This document shows, piece by piece, positions 5,656 to 6,064 of a stretch of DNA of 6,064 bases. The translations under genes and the position numbers were made by a program. Origin of the DNA: an uncultured Bacillota bacterium (GTDB lineage: Bacteria > Bacillota_I > Bacilli_A > RF39 > UBA660); assembly GCA_947165195.1 (NCBI GenBank), contig CAMUZJ010000062.1, positions 1-6,064 of the forward strand, given 5' to 3'. Position 1 is the first letter of the stretch, and every line of letters begins with the position of its first letter. The notes beneath the pieces are model-generated. The model did no database searches. It saw only the letters and a list, made by a program, of their open reading frames with translations, and had not been told where the DNA came from.

Positions 5656-6064
5656 GTAAAGAAAAAGGATTAGGAATAGGTAAATTTATAGCAGGAGCTG
5701 CTATTGGTGCAGGATTAGGAGTTTTATTTGCACCTAAAAAAGGTAGTGAAACAAGAGCAGAGTTAAAGAATAAAATCAATGAATTAATCAATCAAATTAA
5801 AAATATTGATGTAGAAGAGGTAAAAGCTGAATTTCAAGAAAAAGTTGATCAAATTAAAGAAGAATTAGCAGATCTTGATAAAGAAAAAGCTTTAGATATT
5901 GCTAAGAAAAAATCAGAGCAAATTAAGAAAAAAACACAAGAGTTAGTAGATTTAGCAATTGATAAAGGAACTCCAATTTTAAGAGATGCTGCTGAAGAAG
6001 TAAGATTAAAAGCTGTTGAAGTAACAAAAGATGTTCTTAAAAAATTAGAAAAAACAGATAAAAA
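5652..6064 (+). CDS. YtxH-domain membrane-associated protein, C-terminus cut by window edge
   Basis: The frame from the ATG at 5652 is open to the right edge, giving 137 residues of an unfinished protein. The N-terminus has the YtxH signature: a glycine-rich hydrophobic segment (GKFIAGAAIGAGLGVLFAP, 10-28) ending in APKKGSETR (27-35). The rest is a long charged helix with repeated Lys/Glu heptads (INELINQIKNID, VDQIKEELADL, KKKSEQIKKKTQELV), probably a coiled coil along the membrane. YtxH proteins are common in Firmicutes and stress-linked in Bacillus subtilis, where ytxG-ytxH lie in a SigB-controlled operon. No SigB-like promoter is seen here, so that regulation should not be assumed. The start overlaps the previous stop by four bases. 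YtxH proteins are usually short, so little may be missing. Confidence 0.88.
   Translation, partial: MSKEKGLGIGKFIAGAAIGAGLGVLFAPKKGSETRAELKNKINELINQIKNIDVEEVKAEFQEKVDQIKEELADLDKEKALDIAKKKSEQIKKKTQELVDLAIDKGTPILRDAAEEVRLKAVEVTKDVLKKLEKTDK

Noticed and set aside
1..6064. Mobile element, CRISPR, toxin-antitoxin or phage-defence system
   Set aside because: No transposase, integrase, direct-repeat array, nuclease or paired small toxin-like genes are seen. Composition looks uniform and the genes are housekeeping or envelope types.

Overview
The window comes from an AT-rich, low-GC Gram-positive bacterium (Bacillota), most likely a Bacilli/Erysipelotrichia-type lineage. The lineage is inferred from gene content, not from a search. 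Genes are packed tightly, Shine-Dalgarno (SD) sites are strong AGGAGG/AGGTGA types, and several genes end in TGA while Trp is read from TGG. That points to the standard bacterial code rather than the Mycoplasma code. Two peptidoglycan cross-bridge enzymes argue for a real cell wall.

Left half (1-2808, minus strand). Reading in the direction of transcription, a 59-residue small protein gene (2808-2629) comes first and has its own candidate promoter. Its stop codon lies in a hairpin plus T-run terminator (2630-2608). Directly after the T-run is an extended -10 promoter that drives two tandem FemA/FemX/MurM-like aminoacyltransferase genes. The first is complete (2553-1237). The second overlaps it by 23 bp, starts at 1259 and runs off the left edge without a stop. 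These enzymes would add amino acids from aminoacyl-tRNA to the stem peptide of a peptidoglycan precursor and so build the interpeptide bridge.

Middle (2809-2881). This is a short divergent promoter region. It includes a perfect 6-bp inverted repeat around the SD of the rightward gene trmB (2882-3529), which encodes the tRNA m7G46 methyltransferase.

Right half (3541-6064, plus strand). A good promoter starts a compact four-gene set: a lipoprotein of unknown function, a 365-residue mostly disordered protein with a SepF-like N-terminal helix and several short ordered islands, a small single-pass membrane protein of DUF948 type, and a YtxH-type protein cut by the right edge. Spacings are 14 bp, 1 bp and a 4-bp overlap, so these are almost certainly co-transcribed. 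All four look envelope-associated, but no biochemical role can be assigned from sequence.

No stretch over 300 bp lacks a gene. I see no RNA gene, CRISPR array, insertion sequence, phage gene or defence system. The most interesting items are the small gene, the SD-containing hairpin before trmB, and the uncharacterised envelope operon.
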